Shown in pieces: positions 45,981 through 57,205 of a stretch of 64,000 nt of DNA. A program made the translations under genes and the position numbers. The notes under the pieces are model-generated. The model was not told the DNA's origin. It did not search any database and saw only the letters and a program-made list of their open reading frames with translations. Within the stretch, counting starts at the first letter, position 1. Each line of letters starts with the position of its first letter. Source of the DNA: Lentinula raphanica (taxonomy: Eukaryota > Basidiomycota > Agaricomycetes > Agaricales > Omphalotaceae); NCBI GenBank assembly GCA_027919835.1, contig JANVFP010000035.1, positions 186,001-250,000 of the forward strand. Reading direction: 5' to 3'.

Positions 45981-48900
45981 TTAGCTACCCCCCTCCTCAA
46001 TGTCCATGTCCCTTGCCTGTTCCTCCCCATCACCGTCGTCCAAGTCATCGTCGTTGTCCTCCTCCTCCTCCTCGTCATCGTAGTCGTCGTCGTCGTCTTG
46101 GTCCTCCTCCTCCTCCTCGTCAGCGTTCTCCTCTCCCATTCCATCGTCATCGTCTTCATCATCGTCGTCGCCGTCGGGCTGGTCCTCGTCATCGCGGTTG
46201 TTGTTGTTGTCGATGATAATCCTCTGCTTCCTCCTGGAGCTTTCTTTCGCGCGTTCCTGGCTAGCCATTTCATCGATATCCACCATCTGAATGTAAGGAG
46301 TCCACAGGAGCCTGAAACGTTCTGAGATCTTCCTCTTCACAGCGGCCTGCTTGTGGGCATAAGCAGCGGCACCTTCCAAATGACAAGAGCTGAACTGGGG
46401 GATATCTGTTCTGGATTCCCATTCCTTGGCCTGCTGCTCCAGGGTGACAAGACATCGTCTCATCTCCTCTTGTAGCAGCTGGATTTCCTCCTTCCAACGT
46501 TTGACCCGAGAGAAAGCCTTGCAAAACTCAACACGCATGCCTAGATACATGTCAGTACTTGAAAACCTTCAACAACACTGAACTTACCGTCGTAAAGCGC
46601 CTGGTCTGTGGGAAGTCCGGTCTGGCCATCCGCCGCTACCCAGATCCAGGAGATGAGCCGTCTACTCTCTCCTGCGCCCTCGATGCCCTTGATACCTCCG
46701 TGCTCATTGACCAACGCCGCTTCTTTCCTTCTGCTCTTCATCGGTCTCTGATCCTTTCTTCTCTCTTCCTCTTCGTCCTCAAGCATCCGAACGTCTTCCT
46801 GCAAGAGTTTATGCCACCCCACGGATTCCTCCCCAACCAGTCTACACTTGGCACTCCAGGCATGTCGGTACGTGGAGACAGCCAGGTCGATCTTTCTTTG
46901 ATGGTTGTCCAGAAGGGTTCGACTCCTCGCAGACTGTTTCTGTTTCCTGACATGGTTCGTTTTGTAGGTGTAGAGCCTCCTTTTGACCAAAAGGCCATGT
47001 CGAATTGAATCAAGACTTGAAGAACACTGCCCGTCGCGATACTTGCTCTCTATGCTGGCAAGGTTTAGGTTTCTTCGGGAAGCTGGGAGTTCAGAAGGGA
47101 AAACGAGAGTGGTGTGTTCCGCGAGGGTCTCCGAACCGTCTGACTCTCTGGTAGTTAGTAACTGAACGGCTTCAGGGCAGTGTGTCTTCTGGAGAGCCCG
47201 AACTCTAACGATTTGCTTTTCGATCCTGGTACGCCGCTCCAAGAAATTGTCGCGCTGCTTCTTTGAGGGTGAGCGCTCATGCCTCACATCTAGTGCTAGC
47301 TGCCTCCTGAAAGAACGTTAGTAACATCGAATTGGTGATCAAGGAGCCTACTCACTGCTGCTCTTCAACTTCTAGGAGGAGGAATATGTATTGTGAAGGG
47401 GTAAGGTTGTCGTCCAGACCAAGCTCATCACCGGCGTCGTGGGCTAAACGGCCGTTGATCCTGTCTTCATCTGCGAACTGAGCTCTGATATCCTGGAGTG
47501 TTAAGCCTGAAGTTGAGTTAGATCAAAGAATTTCAGAAGGTGTACAAGGCTTACTAGTTTTGGGAAGTTCGAACGGATTGAAGTCGGTCTTCTTCTGTTC
47601 AAAGTCATCAACCATCTTCATCCACTCTGGAGCCTCTTTCGCCTGGTTCTTAGCAAAGATCTTGAACGCGGATTTTTGTCTGGAGAACTCCTTCAAGGCG
47701 TTCTTCATCCTTTTCAGAAGAAGAGTACCTGGGAAGGAGAGGAATCAATACATATTGAGCTTCGACAGGAGTGAAACATACCTAACCCAATCACCTTCCT
47801 CCAATTCCAGTGATGCCAGTAATCCTCACACGTGTTTTGCCGAGATCCTGGCCCCATCTCCCTAGTACTTGTCCCTAGCAAACCACTCCCCGACCAGATA
47901 CGTTCGATCCCTTTGCCGTCGCTTTGTCCCGCGCCCCTGGTGTACGATAGGTTGAAAGTCCTTTGGCATTTCATGGTATGCCCCAGGATGTGTAACTTTG
48001 GTATTACGAAGGCAACGATTTTCAGGACACCGTCCAGTCTCAGGAAAGGAGGGAGGGAGCGCAGGCGTTCGACAAGTTTCTTCGACCATTGACACACGAT
48101 ATCATAAGAGATGAGGAGGCGCAGAAGGCTGGTAAAATGTCGAAGGGCAGAGGCGAAGATGTAATCCATATTAGAGTACCTGTTCAAAGAATAGATGGGT
48201 CAAGGTCTTCTTTGGATTAGTCTGAATACATACCTTTCTCCTCGTTGGAGGTCACCTACTCCGTTCTTCATGACAATTTCGTGCCTTGCACAGGTACACA
48301 TGCCAACACCGGTAGCTCTATAACCGGAGGAATACTTTGTGTTTGCGTGATCGAGAGCAGAGAGCCCGGTGCAGGTGCACATCTAAGAAAAATTAGTTTA
48401 TGAACTGAAGAATAATGCAAGATCGCGGACGTTACCTCATTTTGATCTCCCATTCCCTTGCAAAATTCGCGGTACGGTCCAGATTCAACGAAGTATCCCC
48501 AACCATCCCCTAAAGGAGGATCCACTGTCCAGGAGGATATTTGGCGGTTTTTAAGTCGGAAGCAGGCGTCGATGGCGATGAAGGTCACGTAAAGGAATCT
48601 ACAGTGAAGGTGAGTTGAAAATTGAAGAACAAGGCAGGATAACTTACTGCCTCTCGTCCGGTGCGTTAGTCCAGTCCTCTGGGAGGTTCACCTCTGGCCT
48701 AGGACAAGCTATACACTGCACGGCTAGCTCCCCGATCCTCGTCTCGCCAACCTTACGGACTCCATCATTTCCCCTTCCAGCCCGTTTGAGCTCTTTCAAA
48801 TGCCTCCACTGGCGGGCCATCCTCAAGAACGATGAGTAGCGGGATTTGAACTTCGGACCCTCTATTCCAGGCTGAAGGGGCTAAGAACAGAAGAGTTAGT

Positions 48901-49966
48901 TTGGTACAAAATCTCGAATAGGATGAACTTACAGAAAATCGCTTTCCGCCAATATTGTCTGTCAGTTTCTCAAGCGTAGTGTAATAGTCATATGCAGTGA
49001 TCTTTCCTCGGTAACTGAGCATATGGAATTGCTCCAGGGCACGAAATGTGCACGCAGTCCTGGGCCGGTCTGTAGTGGCGGGAAGCCATTCGTTGAGCAT
49101 CAGTTGCTCCCACTGAGGCCTCATCACACTCAGCGGACAATGACAAAAGTCGATAGAAACGCGATGGATTTTGTTCGTATGGATAACGACGAAGTCAGAG
49201 GGGCCAGGGCTGGGGTTGGGGCAGATAGAACCGTCGGCGTGCCCTAATTGAATCCTGAGACCTAGATCTTGTAAAGATGTATCCTCAAAAAAGAGCCCGT
49301 TCCAACGCTGGAGGAGAGCGCGATAGTCAGCCGTGGTCTAGCAAGAGTTACGAATACAAACACACCTTGATCGAATCCAAAGGTCTGTCGCGATGCCTCC
49401 TTACACAGCAAGTAGCACAAGTGAGTTGCCGCGAAAAACAATCCACGCAAGAAAACTCCGGGAGTTTTTGGTCGTCGCCGACTGGACAGCTTGAACAACA
49501 GTCCTGCTTTGGGTCAGATCGAGCCTCCACAGTGAGAAGTATCTTCAGAGCATCGTCTCGGCAGTTTTTTGTCCAGTTGAGCAGCGGAAAGTCCTAGATC
49601 AGGAGATTCGTTAAGCAAAATATTTTATCAGGGAGGGACGCGTACAGATTTTCGGTAACGTTTCGTTGAGTCTACAGGGGGATGTCGAACGTCGGCGATT
49701 AATTCATCCACAGGTATAGGGTCAAGAGATTCATAGGAGTTCGAAGTGTTAGGGTCCTCGATTTGTGCAGCTGCTGAATTTTCGAAAGTCTTCAATGGAG
49801 GAATAGAAACTTCATGCCGGAGGATACGACGTTTATCGGAGGTAAGGGATTCGGAAACAATCGTGGGACGCGCAGAAGAAGAAGAAGAGGCGTTGAGCCC
49901 AAAATCTGCCAGCTGTAGTCCTTCCAGCGGATCCGGACTTTCGATTTTGCGTTTTTTTCGAGCCAT
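45981..49966 (-). CDS. KDZ transposase with CxC2 cysteine cluster
   Basis: Presumed transposase of the 17.4-kb element. ATG at 49966 (MARKKRKIES, a basic start resembling a nuclear signal). The CxC2 cluster lies at about 49350-49530 (SCVDCFSRQLTCATCC, then H and PLDSI). Family segments follow in order: RALEQFHMLSYRGKITAYDYY; IDACFRLK with the first acidic residue; ATGVGMCTCARHE with NGVGDLQRGERY; SYDIVCQW with the second; AGQSDGKGIERIW with the third; then NPFELP, QLLTTRESDGSET and a long helical C-terminal part. The last 60 residues are almost all Asp and Glu (45985-46180). Around ten short introns are required. No stop is seen within the expected exons, so it may be functional. Family known as Kyakuja-Dileera-Zisupton. 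Confidence 0.88.
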
Positions 49967-50109
49967 GGTCACAGAGCAAAGACGAAGCGTGCACTGCAGT
50001 GCACGTGGCATTCAACAATATATACACGTGATTCAGGCGATACTACAGCCAAGTACTACAAGTCAATTCTTTCAAAAAAAGTCCGATAATTCAAATGCGC
50101 GCTCTGCTC

Positions 50110-52380
50110 TCATTCTTCAACCTGATTGAGCCACAATTCTGCCTCCAGGATGCTGCTAACCTCCTTGACAAGGATCATTTCTCCCCGGTTCCGAGCATCC
50201 TGGAGAATATAGTCAGCCTCTTCACTAAAACAAAGTGAATTAGTGAATCAATGAGTTTCGAGTACTTAGAACGGTTTACTCACGCTCGTACAACGCAATT
50301 GAAAAATTTGGTATGAATAGCCCAGAGACGCCGGGGAAACGGAAGCGGAGTAGAGGCTAACAAGGGAGATCCCAGAGAACTGGGACTCGAAATAGTTGAA
50401 GAAGTGGAAGCATGTTTAGACGGAGACGCGGGAGCGTCGCGTTTAGATGGAGACGCGGGAGCGTCGTGTTTAGACGGAGACGCAGGAGCGTCGTATTTAG
50501 ATGGAGACGCAGGAGCGTCGTGTTTGAAGGGAGATGCGGGAGCGGCGTTGATATGCTGACTTTGGTATAAATGTAAAATGTATATGTCTTTGAAATATTA
50601 ACTTCAAAACACACACACCAACACACACACACAAAATTCCAACACTAAGTTCTGAGGGGTGCTAAAAGATATAAAATTCAAAGTACAAATTTCACAACTT
50701 TGTCTAGAAACAGGGTTGAATAGATTTTCTTTCACAAGTTCTATAAAACTTGGGCTTGCTATAACTGAGGGGTTCTTTGATCTGACTTGCTTGTAATAAC
50801 TTTACTGAACTGCACTTTGAATAACTTTACTATCTTTCTTCTTTGGAGTTAAAAGTACAATCTTTCTTTGTTATACAATCTGTCTGATTCTCGGAACTTC
50901 TGCTTTTTCTTTCTATTCTGGTGCTGAAACTAACTTCCCTTCTGAAGGACTAGCAATCACAACAAAAGTGGGGGGGGAAGAAAGCTTCCTTTCATTCTTG
51001 GGTTTGAGCCCTTTTTATGTCCTGGAGCATAGATCCAGATCTGTTATCAATCATTCCAGAAGCTTCTCAGCTCCACAGTTCTAGAACACTGTCATAACAA
51101 CTGTTAGAATTCTGTTATGGAATTCTTCTACTCAGAATATTTCTATGACAGCTGTCAAGTTTATTGTTCTTTTTACATTTTCTAATCAGAATTCTGTTAT
51201 CTGCCATAAATGTCCAGTTGTCTGCTTTTCTAGGATCTTGCTAAATCTCAGAATTCCTCATCTTTCTACTGCATGATAATGCTGGATTAGAAGGAATTTT
51301 ACACTTCTAAGTAACATAGGAAGTGCAGGTATCAAATTGCATGGACACAAAGTATGGGTTTTAGCAGTTTTCCTACTTGTATATTTCTGATATTAATCAC
51401 TGAGATCATCTGTCATCAACATCTCTACAAGCCTAGGTAGCTGCAAGGTACCACAGTCCTGTCAGAGCTGTCACCCCAAATGTCATTGTAAAATCTGGAT
51501 ATTCCAAAATTTTAGGGACAGTCTATTTTCGGGTGTATCAGCGTTTCTAGACGGAGACACGAGAGCGGCATGTTTAGAGGGAGACACAGACACGAAAGCT
51601 AATTTGGATGAACCAGAAGCAGAAGCAGAAGCATATTTAGATGGAGAACCATCGTTCACAGACAATTTAGATTTCAAAGGAGATTTAGAGATATCGGACT
51701 TCTTCGCCGCGGTAGAGACTGGAGATGGCCTCACGATCGAAGGAAATGCTTTCGAAGAAGAAGATTTCACAGTTGGATCCTTTAGAGGGGCCTCTGTAAA
51801 AGGAGACGAAGCTCTTATGACCGATTCTTTGCTAGGAGAGGGGACCAGTACAACGTTATGGTTAGACGGCGGCGGTACCGAGGAAAGAGGCAGCGACGAA
51901 GCACGCGGCGGGGCCTCGTATAAAGAACCATCAACGAAATCTTCCGCGTGACGATGATGCCCAAGGCAGTACTGTTTCCACCCTTCCATCGCCTCCTCAT
52001 AGGTATTATATTTCTTGTGCTGGCTGTTGGGGAATCCAGTCACACGGCCACCAGCACTAGCCCTGCACGACGGTGAGACTCTAGAACAGTAGGTGAACAA
52101 TGGGTGCTTACCAGTCTCTATAGCAACCTGGTAAGTCTCCAACATATACGTTGTAAAAGCCAGTGGATTTTTTCGTAGTTCCAGGACCATCGTACAGAGC
52201 CGGAACACACGTTGGCACTCGTGTATCCATCTCACTGATATATGGCTCCCAATCGGACAGTCGTGTCCAGATAGCACTTTCGGAGAGACTGGAACCTTCG
52301 GATGAAGGTGAAGCTTGTCTTGTAGCAGGTTGAGATTCCTTCGAGTCGTCCTCAGGGAAATAGAGGCCCACTGCACTCAT
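50110..52380 (-). pseudogene. Hybrid-binding (RNase H1 N-terminal/viroplasmin-type) domain protein, interrupted by an insertion
   Basis: Starts at ATG 52380 (MSAVGLYFPEDD). The domain is split by an intron at about 52065-52110: FYNVYVGDLPGCYRDW before, WASAGGRVTGFPNSQHKKY and EEAMEGWKQYC after. This is the pattern of the small domain that binds RNA/DNA hybrids in RNase H1 and occurs in caulimovirus viroplasmin; no RNase H domain follows. The tail is long, Ser/Pro/Lys-rich, with PSK motifs, and ends in about five repeats of DAPASPSK and a short last exon (stop at 50110). A 992-bp insert (50549-51540) breaks the tail; without it and one copy of GCGT the frame is continuous, so the gene was whole before. 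With the insert, translation would stop soon after it. Confidence 0.65.
50549..51540. mobile_element. Solo-LTR-like insertion, 992 bp
   Basis: Begins TGATATGC and ends GTGTATCA (TG..CA, short inverted ends TGATA/TATCA), flanked by GCGT on both sides (50545-50548, 51541-51544). AT-rich, with no gene inside. It contains a G9 run, a CA-repeat near 50610 and several TCTAGAA/ATTCT words. The structure suggests a solo LTR of an unidentified retrotransposon; the 4-bp duplication would also fit a few DNA elements. Confidence 0.6.
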
Positions 52381-52567
52381 CGTGGCTGGAGAAAGAAAAG
52401 AGACGATGGACGTTCAGAACAAGAGCATCCACGTGTCGAAAAACCAACCATCAAGAATTGATAAGCCGATACCTTGGGCGTCTACGGGCGTCTATCGATA
52501 AGGCTACTCGAATCTTTTACTCCCTGCTGTCCCTACGACGCGTTCAAGCCAAAGAAAAGCATCTGTA

Positions 52568-53055
52568 ATGATATTCGTCAAGATAAGGACCCTTCTCGAT
52601 GCTATCAATGCTCCAGAGCCTCCCGTTTGTCTTGTCGACAAGCCTCCTCATCTCCCTCTTCAGGATGTCTACAAAATTGTCGGTATCAGTACAGTGCCTG
52701 TTGGTGGTGTTGAGACAGGTATCATCAACGTTGGATTGGTCGTTACCTCTACTCCTTCGAACTTGACAACTGAAGTCAACTCTGTTGAAATGCATCACGA
52801 ACTGCTTGAACACGGTATCAACCCAGGTGATAAAGTCTGTTTCAACATCAAGTGAGGATGATTTTGCTATACTGGCTCTTCACTTGTCTTATTGTTTGTA
52901 GGAATGTCTCTGTGAAGGATATCCACCGTGAAAGCACTGCTTCTGACTCAAAGAACGGCACCGCTTCCTTCAATGCTCAGGTCGTTGTTCTCAGACAACC
53001 CGGAGGTGGTCATTCCTTCCAAGCCCACTTTGGTCAGTGTCGACCGGCTTTTTTC
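52568..53055 (+). pseudogene. Fragment of translation elongation factor EF-1 alpha (domain II)
   Basis: Reads [63 protein letters not shown] and, after a 50-bp intron with good splice sites (52853-52902), NVSVKDIHRE and FNAQVVVL. These are the landmarks of EF-1 alpha domain II. The GTPase domain and domain III are absent. Many residues deviate from the normally near-invariant protein, yet no stop or frameshift is seen. It is most likely a captured, decaying gene piece; a small retained protein cannot be excluded. It lies inside the KDZ element just before the nested Tc1-like element. Confidence 0.8.
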
Positions 53056-53157
53056 ATTGCTCATACTCAATTCGAGTGTCATTTTTAGGAACCAAGTCCT
53101 ATTTTTTCTTCGCGCTCAATATTTCAGAAGTATGATTTCAGAAACAGACTGTTATTA

Positions 53158-53463
53158 TTGCTGTTTTCACAAGAGTTGGCGCCTCGTTCGCACGCTTCAT
53201 CTCTTTCTCTCGAAAACTGTCCAAAACTAAAACAGCGATATCTCGCTCGTTTCTTCACCGATTCCTTCAATTCTGAGTGCGTTCAAAAGCGGTAATCTAG
53301 CTCCAGACAGCCCCATAGTTAGATTTACAAAATTCAAATATATGTTATACCTCAAATTTCCGTGGCTGAATTTTCTCAAAACAACGATAGCACCTTTTCC
53401 TGTAGCCAGATATTCAAGAAACTCGAGTATGTTGCCCGTAAGATTGCATAAAAGTGTGCCCCA
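53158..53463 (+). repeat. Tc1-like terminal inverted repeat, left
   Basis: 306 bp; matches the reverse complement of 56888-57193 with scattered differences near its inner end. Confidence 0.9.
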
Positions 53464-53580
53464 CTCAGAGATTGACCATTGAACTCGGCCTCGGCCCTCA
53501 TAGGTCTCATGAGTCATCATTCCATCCTCATTCTCTCACTACCATGTCACAATAACCTGTTTCACCTTTACCACTTCAAG

Positions 53581-54780
53581 ATGGCCCGCGGAAAACGACT
53601 TTCAAACGATCTTCGACGCACCATTGTGAATCTTCGTAGAAACTGCACTTCCCTGGATGAAATTGTTTCGAAATCAGCATGCAAACGAAGGACAGTGCAA
53701 CGCATCTTGGCAGAGCACCGGAAGAATATTTCAGGGCTTAGACACACAAGAAGTGACCTTCGAGGGAGGAAGCATAAATATAATACTCAGGATATGAGGG
53801 TTCGTTGATATTTCTATGTCTTTCCGCAAGAAATCTTATGCAAGCCCAGTTCATTCATGGACTACTCGCTCATACACCTGATATGTATCTGGATGAATTA
53901 CAACAACAACTAGAGGACCGTAGGGGTATACGCCTTAGTCTTGCGACTATCTGGAGAATGTTGAAACAGAGTGGATATCATCTAAAGAAGGTCCGTATAC
54001 TCAAACATCAACCAAACTATCAGTCTCAACCTTCTTCATAGATCACTCGTGTAGCAATTGAGCGTGATGAGCTGAAACGAGCACATTTCAAATTGACCTA
54101 TGCACGTTTATATACTGCTGGGCAACTTGTTTTTGTAGATGAAAGCTCGTTCGATCGACGTACACCATATAGACGACGCGGGTGGGCTGTTTTTGGAAGA
54201 CGGGTTTACAAGAGTACATTCTTTGTACGAGGTCGACGGTTTGTCTCTTTCTACAAGCTTCTGCTTCAAAACCATTCATATCTTTCTCTTTTCTAGTTAT
54301 TCTCTTCTTCCTGCACTATCTATTGGTGGTATTCTCTATGCTAAAGTTGTCGAAGGATCATTCACTGCACAAAAATTCTTTGATTTTATCGAAGCACTTC
54401 TGACCTGCATGCAACCTTTTCCGGCCCCGAAGTCTGTAATTGTTATGGATAATGCTCGTATCCACAAGGATCCACGAGTTCTAGACCTCATCCAATCACG
54501 GTTTGTGTTCTCATTGTGCAGATCTATTATATACTGACACTGTACCAGGGGGATGCGCTACTTTTTCCTTCCACCATACTCTCCAGATTATAATCCCATT
54601 GAGCTTGGTTTCTCAGCAATCAAAGCACAAGTCCGGCGGCATGGGGAGCTGGCACGAGAAGATCATGACCCAGATGTAGATGATGGGTATGTCTATACAC
54701 ACATTTTGAAAATGACATATTCTATTACGAGCGAAGATGCTCAAGGATTTTTTGAACATTGTGGGTATATAGAAGAATAG
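53581..54780 (+). CDS. Tc1/mariner (IS630-type) DD34E transposase
   Basis: Begins MARGKRLSNDLRRTIVNLRR with a helix-turn-helix type N-terminus (LDEIVSKSACKRRTVQRIL), then YLDELQQQLEDRRGIRLS.. as the second DNA-binding part. Catalytic Asp in VFVDESSFDRRTPY, second Asp in VIVMDNARIH and Glu in SPDYNPIELGFS, with 34 residues between the last two. Four short introns (near 53800-53830, 53992-54043, 54238-54296 and 54501-54549) keep the frame continuous, so the gene looks intact. It would cut and paste the 4.0-kb element at TA sites. Confidence 0.88.
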
Positions 54781-54793
54781 AGTTATTCAAATT

Positions 54794-56787
54794 CTAACTG
54801 AAACGAGGCCGTTTGATCAATCCTAAGTCCTCTTTTGCCCATCTAATTAGACGTTGCGCATACCCATATTCCATTCCAGTAAGCTGCGACAGCGTCTCCT
54901 CTTTGAGTCCTGACAAATCTTCAACATCAAACAAACCACGTTCCCGAAGGACATCAGTATACTGCCCATAATTTCCACCCCGTTTCGAGCGCTCAGGATC
55001 CATGTCAATCTGTGGCAACCAATCACACAGCTCTAGATTCTTCTTGTTAGAAGATGCCGCCTTCGACTTTTGTGGACTACCAGCTGGGGAAGATGTAGGA
55101 GCCACGGAACTATCTGAACGGGGGCGTTTCGAAGAGTTTGAAGCATGTGATGTGTTTGATGAGGAGTTCTGGGGATTCAGTGATTGCATCATGGTCTGCA
55201 TGAGGGGCGCAACAGTGCCCATGACCATGACCATTTCCTGCATACGGGTCGTGATATCTGGAGCTGCAGAAGGAGGAGCAGGAGCAGGTATATATTGAAC
55301 AGGTGCAGGGGTCATTGGCACCGCAGTACTGGTAGTACGACGATTTTGACGAGAAAGATTTTCACCAAGAGTTCTGAGGATCTCGGCAGGAGGGTTGTTT
55401 TTGTCGATGACTGCTTTATGTTTTGACTACAGTAACAAGTCAGTGTCAGTTATGATTGAATGTCATTACAACTTCAAGGTGACAACGTACTGCAAGGTCA
55501 ACCCATAGATTCAAGTCACGATCTGTGTATTGGTAGTGGTCACCGCTGCTAAGCACGTAGCATGGCGCTTGACATGCAGAGCATCGTGTCTCTGTCCGAA
55601 GAGAAACCAACAAGGCGGCATCAGACATTGACGCAACTTGCTCAGAACCAGCGGCAGCAGAGGAGGCATTTTTCATCGGCTAACATCACGGAGCATTAGC
55701 GTTTCACTGTTTCTATGTTTTGCGAACATACCTTTGAAACATCCTTCACTGGAGCCTTGTCTACCGGGGTCTTGTCAAGGATTGTTATTGACCAACTCTG
55801 CTTTTGCTGACGCGCAGTTCGTGAATCAAGATAACCTTCGACACCTTGAATGAGATTGATCCAGTCTTGTTCACACTCGAGCAGAATATCATTTGGTCCT
55901 TCGTGGACCTTTGCTTTTGGCTTGTATGAAGGCAAATATGATATGTTGCGAAGGAGGGATACCCGAGTGTCCATTGCCGCTGCAAGCTCGTTCATGAAGG
56001 TATCGAAGTTTGTGTGGGATGTAATGGTGGAAAGATTTCGCTTCGAACTGCGATATGGAACTTCGAATGGGATCTTGAATTGCCTGACAGACTTCACATG
56101 TGCTTTCCAAGGGTCTTCATTGTCATCTTCGGAGCAAATAGCTGTATGTAAATATAAAGGCGGTAAGACATCATGAGAAATCGACGCACCATTATCACCT
56201 TCACTCTCACTACTACTATCCATGGCTTTGGTAGGTTTCCTCTTCATCTGGGAATAGACAGTTGGTTGATCATTTGAGTAGTGTTCGTTGTCTAAATCAG
56301 CATTGCCGTGAGTTTGAATGGCATCCATGAAAGAAACATCATCATCCGAGTTTAGGATACTGATAGTATCCAACGTCGGTGAGTTCGGTGCCCTATAACG
56401 GATGGTAGGCTGAGGTACTGGCATAGAGTGGGTTTGAGCTTTTCTGCTGTGGTGGACTGAAGATGTAGCTGCAGCAGTGGCATGAGAGCGCACAGGAGTA
56501 GCCTGCTGAAAGACACCAGCAGCATTAGAGAGTGACATCAATGCTGCAGCTGCAGTCGTGTCATCTTCATCTATGGCTTCTAGGCTATGACCAGCAGGAT
56601 GTACCCTGTCATAAGCAGGAATACCGCGGTGGTAAGGTTTTGGAGCAGGACGAGTAGTAGGAGGAGAAAGCACTGCTGAAGTCGAACTGCTGCTGTTTTG
56701 GTCTTCATGTTCATGTGTTGATGACACTGGCTGTCTGGATTTGCGCTTGCCAGATGTTTTTCGCCTGGCATTCGCCTGGTTTCCCAT
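54794..56787 (-). CDS. Unknown accessory protein of the Tc1-like element
   Basis: Unrecognised. Starts at ATG 56787 (MGNQANARRKTSGKRKSR), with a basic start, then a long Ser/Thr/Pro-rich region. A globular-looking part follows (WKAHVKSVRQFKIPFEVPYR; FDTFMNELAAAMDTRVSLL; DILLECEQDWINLIQGVEGY), then a Cys segment (CSACQAPCYVLSS..YTDRDLNLWVDLAVRCHLEV). The C-terminal segment (GQYTDVLRERGLFDVEDLSG..ETLSQLTGMEYGYAQRLIRW) has the helix pattern of a SAM domain. Three or four introns. It converges on the transposase with 13 bp between stops and lies inside the inverted repeats, so it is part of the element. It may help bind DNA or assemble the transposase, but that is a guess. Confidence 0.6.
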
Positions 56788-56887
56788 CCGGAGGCAGATA
56801 TGAGGTGGAAAACAAACAGTTGTAACTTGTCAGGGTCAGTCCATTCCGATTTCACAATGGCACATTCATCTTGTACAACATACAGCC

Positions 56888-57193
56888 TGGGGCACACTTC
56901 TATGTAACTTTATGAGCAACATACTTGAATTTCTTGAATATCTGGCTACAGGAAAAGGTGCTATCGTTGTTTTGAGAAAATTCAGCCACGGAAATTTGAG
57001 GTATAACATATATTTGAATTTTGTGAATCTAACTATGGGGCTGTCTGGAGCTAGATTACCGCTTTTGAACGCACTCAGAATTGAAGGAATCGGTGAAGAA
57101 ACGAGCGAGATATTGCTGTTTTAGTTTTGGACGGTTTTCGAGAGAAAGAGATGAAGCGTGCGAACGAGGCGCCAACTCTTGTGAAAACAGCAA
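56888..57193 (-). repeat. Tc1-like terminal inverted repeat, right
   Basis: 306 bp; ends GTGAAAACAGCAA before TA at 57194-57195. Confidence 0.9.
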
Positions 57194-57205
57194 TAAAGAG
57201 TACCG

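Larger units (their letters stand above)
53158..57193 (+). mobile_element. Nested Tc1/mariner-like transposon with two genes and long inverted repeats
   Basis: 4036 bp with 306-bp inverted repeats at both ends starting TTGCTGTTTTCACAAG, flanked by TA on both sides (53156-53157, 57194-57195). Inside are a DD34E transposase (+) and a second gene (-) converging with it. It is inserted within the KDZ element between the EF-1 alpha fragment and the TET/JBP-like gene; its right end lies 10 bp from the last codon of that gene. Typical Tc1 elements are 1-2 kb with one gene, so the size and second gene are unusual. Confidence 0.88.
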
